From assembly GCF_002878395.1 (NCBI RefSeq), contig NC_061120.1:100482227-100546226 (forward strand): a DNA stretch of 64,000 nucleotides. Reading direction: 5' to 3'. The DNA is from Capsicum annuum (Eukaryota; Streptophyta; Magnoliopsida; Solanales; Solanaceae). A model generated the notes under the pieces. The model was not told where the DNA came from, did not search any database, and was given only the letters and a program-made list of their open reading frames with translations. Positions 58,850 to 64,000 of the stretch are shown here, piece after piece (positions within the stretch are counted from its first letter, which is position 1; every line of letters starts with the position of its first letter). Made by a program: the position numbers and the translations under genes.

Positions 58850-59830
58850 CAGTCAAGTGATCAATCTTTCCTTTAAAGTTCTCAAAGAAATCTGCTACAT
58901 CCAAACATGTGATGTCAACATGATTTTCAGAGAGAAAATTGACCTCAGGGTTTTTCTCTTTCTTCTTTAGTGATGCTTGATAAAGGCCAACCAAGTATTT
59001 GAGGGCACGACAGTCACGTGCATAATATCCTTTTCCACCACATCGAAAGCAAGAAATTGCTTTACATTTCTTATATTTTCCTTTTCCCTTTTGATGGTGC
59101 TTGTTCGATGAATTATTGATGCCAGAAATGAGATTTATTTATCGATCATCACGATCACATCCACAACTACGTCTAGGTCTGCGACCTTTTTCACGCCTAG
59201 CATAGTAGGCATACACATCATTCACCTCAGGAAATGGTGTAGATCTAGTAGGTCAATTCTCGTGATTTTTCATTAACAAATCATTATTTTGTTCAACTAC
59301 GAGAAGATAATAACTCAGTTTAGTATGCTTCTTGAAATTTTTCTCTCGATATTGCTACTGTAAGAGCACATTTGAGGCATGAAAGGTGGAGAGTGTCTTT
59401 TCCATCACATCATCATCATTGACAGTCTCTCTACATAGTTTCAACTAAGAAGAAATTCTGAACATGGTAGAATTGTACTCATGAACAAACTTGTAGTCTT
59501 GAAACCTCAGATGCATCCTTTCATATCATGCTTTTGGGAGGATGACAATCTTCAAGTGGTCAAACCGTTTCTTTAGATTATTTCACAAAACAAGTGGATC
59601 CTTAGTAATGAGATATTCGATTTTCAGAATTTCATCAAGATGATAATGCAACAAAATAATAGCCATAGCACAATTTTGACTAGATGCGGTATTTTGTTTC
59701 TTTAGGGCATCTCTAAAAACCATAGCATCTAAGTGGATTTCATCATCCACCACCTATGAAATATAGTTCTTGCCCAAACTTTGAAAGTCAATGAACTCAC
59801 GTTGAATAAGATTATTATCCATATAAAAAA
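58850..59830 (-). pseudogene. Copia gag (broken)
   Basis: Minus-strand gag with a zinc knuckle at about 58990-59080: CFRCGGKGYYARDC has the CX2C spacing but Tyr where the family has His, so zinc binding is doubtful. Upstream, decayed text around 59240-59560 resembles the copia capsid domain (UBN2-type). The start ATG would lie near 59820, shortly after the 5' LTR. The protein would coat RNA in the particle. Confidence 0.7.
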
Positions 59831-59877
59831 GGAAAGAGAAATAATACCTTAGCCTTCAAATTTGAGACGATAGAGTT

Positions 59878-59891
59878 TCGTGCTGATAATA
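59878..59891 (-). other. Primer binding site region of the minus-strand copia
   Basis: Next to the 5' LTR the minus strand reads TATTATCAGCACGA, not the usual TGGTATCAGAGC. It keeps TATCAG, so it may be a drifted Met-tRNA site or a site for another tRNA or tRNA fragment. Confidence 0.5.
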
Positions 59892-60129
59892 TATTATGAA
59901 CTAATAAATAATAAAGAAAAAGAATAGAGAGAAGAAAGAGAAATTTTTATTCCTTTTGAGGGATGATTTACAATAAAGGAAGCCCCTCTATTTATAGGGA
60001 AAATCCACCTAGTTTCTCTGTAAAAGATAAACACTTCATATCTTGATAGATATTCACTAGATCTTAATAGATACTATCTATATTCTTGATTGACATTCAC
60101 TACAACTTATATACATTAATATCATAACA
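59892..60129 (-). repeat. 5' LTR of the minus-strand copia (238 bp)
   Basis: Minus-strand TGTTATGATATTAATG to TAGTTCATAATA; partner 32494-32735. CCTATAAATAGAGG (about 59985-59998) is the likely TATA region. Followed by ATCAT at 60130-60134. Confidence 0.92.
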
Positions 60130-60134
60130 ATCAT

Positions 60135-60580
60135 TAAATTCTATTAAATAATTTTGTTACATTCCAACATAATGACAAGAATGCACAAGAAGTGAAAAAG
60201 TAGGAGAGAAGATACCCTCTCTCCCACTCATACTCCAACAAAAATATGATCTCCTTGTTGAGACTGGCATTTAAAAAAATTTATGTTCATACTAGTTTTT
60301 TGTTATCCTAATATTGTGGAGGAGGGGGGAATGAGTGAGAAACCCACCATCATCGTAAAAAGAAACTTTATAATAATGTGCATATATCGTAACAAATTGA
60401 CCACCTCTAAGTTTTATTCTATGGCCAATTAACGTGACATACATATCAGTGCTGGAGGAGTAAAAGGAGTTAACACACATTATTAAATACATTAAATTTG
60501 TTCAAAAGCTATGATGTCATTAACACACAAATTGTTAGGCAAGAGAATTAATTACGGATGAGCTAAAGGCTTAGGTAAAG
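60135..60580. other. Flank between the copia and the inverted repeat, no gene recognised
   Basis: AT-rich. The minus frame 60292-60492 has no recognisable content. Together with 32145-32488 it would form the interior of the structure bounded by the inverted repeat arms. Confidence 0.5.
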
Positions 60581-60729
60581 TAACGGGGTGGGTTTTTAAT
60601 TAGGGGATCCGACTGTGGGTTAGATTTTTAATTTTTTAAATTAATTATAAGGATCAATTGGGTGGGGGGCATCATTAATAAATTTTTGGGTTTAATATTA
60701 GGGTTTTTAAACTGAAGGGAATTATTAAT
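60581..60729 (-). repeat. Right arm of the diverged inverted repeat (partner 31994-32144)
   Basis: Its reverse complement has ATTAATAATTCCCTTCAG, AATTTATTAATGATG, CCAATTGATCCTTATAATTAATT and GTCGGATCCCCTAATTAAAAAC, matching the left arm in order. Confidence 0.7.
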
Positions 60730-60815
60730 GTGATCAAGTCACCACTGAGGAGCAAAGCACAGGAATTAGAAGATCTTAAAGTCATGTTTATGAAGATGGA
60801 ACATCCCACATTATG

Positions 60816-63800
60816 TGTAACGACCTAAATTATCGGATCGTCAGGACACCTATTTAATCCCCCTAGATAAGAGAACCCCTTACTACCCCCGTAAGAAGTT
60901 AAGCAAAAGTCTTTATTCAAACAGTAACTCATCTTTATTACAATATTTTTACAAAATAAATGCAAAAAGTATAAACTACTCTAGGAACTAGTCTAAACAG
61001 GTACAAGAGCTTCTAAGGGAAAATGAAAACTCGACACAACTTCTACCATGTGTAAGGGGAGTGGGTGATGTTGAGAAATTACTATCCGCAGTAATCATGA
61101 AGTTCATAACGATTTCTCTAAAAGACTATATCCCAAAAATATTATAGCAAGAGTGGTATTAGTACAAACCACACATACCGATATGGCTCATTGGTCGATC
61201 TAAATTGGATTACACAAATATAAGATAAATATATAAAAGAAAGTATGCATCTTATTATTCTGATTATCTAAACCCATATCACCCGTTTCCCTGTTATGGA
61301 CACTTGATAAGCACTTAGACTTATTTTTTTGATTTCCCAAAATAATCTATTTACCTCCTTCTAACTTCCTGGTTATGGACTCTAAGTTACCAGTCTTACC
61401 CCTATGACTCTGCTACCCTAAACCATTAAGCCTATCCTTACACCACGGACTATTACAAATTATAAAGAAACAAATACATCAAAGATGACCCTAACCCATT
61501 TCAGGACCTCAAACAATTCAACCTAGCATTCATGGAAATAACCCACCCAGACAAGTAAATCATCAAAAAGGCCCCAAGACATCAATCAAAACTTAACTGA
61601 TAACTTACAACCGTCTTTATACTACCCTTCTTACACAATAATCTTCATTTAGCCTTAAACACAAATGCCATTTCACCATAAGAGATAATATGACAAGTTA
61701 AACAACTAACAAGATTTAATAGTCAAGTCAAACACCATTACAATGACACATATATATGTTATTATCCAATCCACTCATGGAACTGTCAAACTCACTTATA
61801 CCTTGTACATACATACTAAGGGTACTGTAACCACCCTCTAGTCATAACCTACAGGGAACAAGTTTCATCCATATACCTAACCCCAGAAAAAAGTGCCTAC
61901 CAAGCTTATTTCGCCAAATCCCATTAGAATGTTCAATTATTGAGACATTCCAAAATAACCAGTGAAGTAGGCAAAAAATATTCAAAAATATATATCAACT
62001 AATACCAGTGACATCTACAAAATTTACACAAAGTTCATTTGAAAATAACCACACCTAGCAACATGCACTAATGAGCAATACTAAGAGGTAGTTAACATGC
62101 GTATATAACATAAATTGGATTAAACTACAATACCCTCACCTACACCATCATACAAAGCCCTAAAAATGACACTTAACTAATTCCTCTTTTCTAAAATAGC
62201 TAATTGAATTACCACCCTAGATGCCTTAAAATTCTCTAACTCCCCACATAATATCATCATTTTTCTTAGGGGTTTAAACTAATGACAGATAATTCACGCT
62301 TTCCATTGCTCCAATTATGAATCTACAACAGTGAATGAGTAATTTATAGAATAACTATGGATTAATATGACAAGATATAAGAAACACTTCTTGTAAGTTA
62401 CCCTAACTTTAATCGAATTTAGCCATCCAAACTCTGTGCTGAAAGGCCTAATCATGAAATCTTTTGTCCATCTATGTTACATTTATTCTTTCTAACATAG
62501 ATCTACACTACTTAAATAATGTTAGCTTACTTAGATATCAACCAGCTGTAGGAAGGATGAGCAAATACAAATTCCAACCTTGTTCTAAGATCTCGAATGC
62601 GTTATTCCTTAAAACTTAATGTGTTTGCACTCCATTCAAATCCATTTTCCTTTATCCATAGCTCCAAGGCATGCGGGATAACCCTAAGGGTTTTTGGATC
62701 CCTCCCACATTATTGGCTTTAACTTGTAGAGAGAAAATAATTAAAACCAGCTTAAGTAAAGATTTTGGTCTGCGTTATGTCACTATAGCGGAAGGCATCA
62801 CTATACCACCATCACTATAGTGGGATGACATCAGTCCAACCAATACTTTTCAATTCCAAAATTTTGACTTATGTGGGCCCATGCAGGTTATATGTAATCC
62901 TAATAATCTTAGTATCCCATACTGCTATCAAGACATTTTCTAGTAATGACAGATTAAGTTGTTACAACAAACACTATTTTACCCATCGTTTATCTCCAAA
63001 CGATCATGACAAATGGCGAACCCAAGTCTATATTTGAACTTAACACCCTCCCGCAATACTGTAGGTAACTAATTTTCGCTACTCGAACCCTAAAATTTTG
63101 GATTAAATAAAAGAACTTATGAAAATAAAAACATCCAAAACCTTTAATTGCTAAAATTCTAGTATTAAAATTTCAATGCTCATTTATTTGAAAGATCTTT
63201 TTGTACTTAAATGTAGCATAGTAAGAAATGAGGAACCATTCTTTGATCGCTCGAGATACGAATAACCTTGTCAAATTACTAAAATCAGTTAGTGAGTTCA
63301 AAATTTCAAAACCTAAAAAATTTATATGGCTTAAGGTGGGACCCTGCTATAGCGACACATGTATCTATAGCAACCCAAAGTAGTTTAAAAGGGAAGAGAA
63401 TGGTCTTATTTCCTATTTTGTTCCCTCATTAAAAAATACTCTCTCTCTCCCCCGATCATTTTGCTTTCATCATAGGAATAAGGTAACACTCTATTCCCTA
63501 CTCTATATTACTTCATTACTTGAAATTTGTAGGTTTTAGGATTGAGTTTTGTTAAATAAATGGGTTTTAGAGTTGAGTTTTTCAAAATTTAATTTTAGGC
63601 TCGGTTTGGTAAAAAATTTGAAGCATGATTGCTTTCGTAATGTTTACAATGCTTCAATAGTATTTTGAGTGTAAAAAACTCAGGGTTTCTAAGTTAAATG
63701 AGCCAGGAATGAAAGAGAAAATGAAAGGTTTTTATTGGGTTGAAATTAACCTTTTGGGCATGATTTAGGAGCTTTTATGTAAAATAGTTCTAGGATACGT

Positions 63801-64000
63801 TTGAAACATCGATATGAAGTCAAAACTAAAAATGGGAATTTTTGAGTCAAGAGGCTTCATTGTTGTACCTCTTGACTATTAGGGATGTTGAAGGTCGCTA
63901 TAGCAGTATAACTATAATGGAGAATGTCCCTCTATACTAACATCCCTGTTGCTATAGCGGGAGGCTGTATGCAGTAGCTTCTCAATTAAAAAGTTGAAAT
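60816..64000. repeat. Probable gypsy-type LTR, right end beyond the window
   Basis: Starts TGTAACGACCTAAATTATCGG, the form of LTR edge seen at 7165 and 36034. No coding. CTATAG-centred words occur at 62779-62822 (CACTATAGCGG, CACTATAGTGGG), 63350-63374 (GCTATAGCGAC, CTATAGCAACC) and 63895-63962 (CGCTATAGCAG, GCTATAGCGGGAGG). TTAAAAGGGAAG (63388) and a CTCTCTCTCTCCCCC leader (63440), then AAGGTAACAC (63480, possible splice donor), resemble the plus-strand promoter layout of 10200-10375, so orientation may be plus; the left edge alone would suggest minus. No partner LTR is visible. Confidence 0.4.

Larger units (their letters stand above)
32494..60129 (-). mobile_element. Ty1/copia element, minus strand, split by a 22-kb nested insertion
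   Basis: LTRs at 32494-32735 (3') and 59892-60129 (5') share TGTTATGATATTAATG ends and are flanked by a perfect ATCAT site duplication (32489-32493 and 60130-60134). The copia body is 32736-36033 plus 58023-59891, about 5.2 kb, a normal copia length. Removing 36034-58022 joins the two halves. Minus-strand order from the right: gag with a zinc knuckle, protease, pre-integrase domain and integrase, RT, RNase H. All parts have stops or frameshifts. Same family as the fragment at 880-4116. Confidence 0.9.

Overview
This window is plant nuclear DNA made almost entirely of retrotransposons. I recognise no host gene, rRNA or tRNA gene. The AT-rich background, the dense nesting, and the mix of Ty1/copia, chromodomain-bearing Ty3/gypsy (Tekay/Del type) and Athila-like elements fit gene-poor heterochromatin of a eudicot. 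The LTR texture reminds me of Solanaceae (nightshade family), but that is recollection, not proof. Every coding region seen is a broken transposon polyprotein with in-frame stops, frameshifts and deletions.

Layout. (1) 1-4116: a possible edge of a minus-strand LTR, then a decayed plus-strand copia element with a clear 3' LTR (3882-4116). (2) 5217-7164: a tandem array of units about 725 bp long, each carrying 69-bp subrepeats; its third unit resumes at 26593-26697. (3) 7165-26587: a three-layer stack. The array unit is split by a minus-strand Tekay-like element (site duplication GTAGT), whose left LTR is split by a plus-strand Tekay-like element (9669-19830). A 100-N assembly gap lies in the right LTR of the outer element. 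(4) 26700-32490: AT-rich DNA with Helitron-like duplicated ends, microsatellites, a G-rich island, a MULE-like inverted-repeat element (29209-31163) and a Stowaway-like MITE (32152-32422). (5) 32494-60129: a second nest. A minus-strand copia element (site duplication ATCAT) is split by a non-autonomous gypsy-type LTR element (36034-58017, CTTTT/CTTTC). The right LTR of that element is split by a plus-strand Athila-like element of about 13.9 kb (43189-57094, ATAAT) with gag, pol and an extra 3' ORF. The copia nest itself sits between two arms of a diverged inverted repeat (31994-32144 and 60581-60729). (6) 60816-64000: an LTR-like sequence running off the window.

Most interesting pattern. The five gypsy-type LTR families seen each carry their own short near-palindromic word, repeated several times, and in the clearest cases the word zone lies directly upstream of the likely TATA box: GGTGGACCGTC/GACGGACCACC in the Athila-like LTR, GACGACTT/TTGACAAGTTGTCA types in the non-autonomous LTR, GCGCC/GCGCACC and CGACGCGGCGCGCC types in the two Tekay-like LTRs, and CTATAGCG in the right-edge LTR. 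The words differ but the layout is shared, which suggests a convergent regulatory or structural module.

All boundaries were read by eye. Those backed by TG...CA-type ends, PBS/PPT and site duplications are the most reliable; family names within Ty1/Ty3 are inferences from order and motif similarity.
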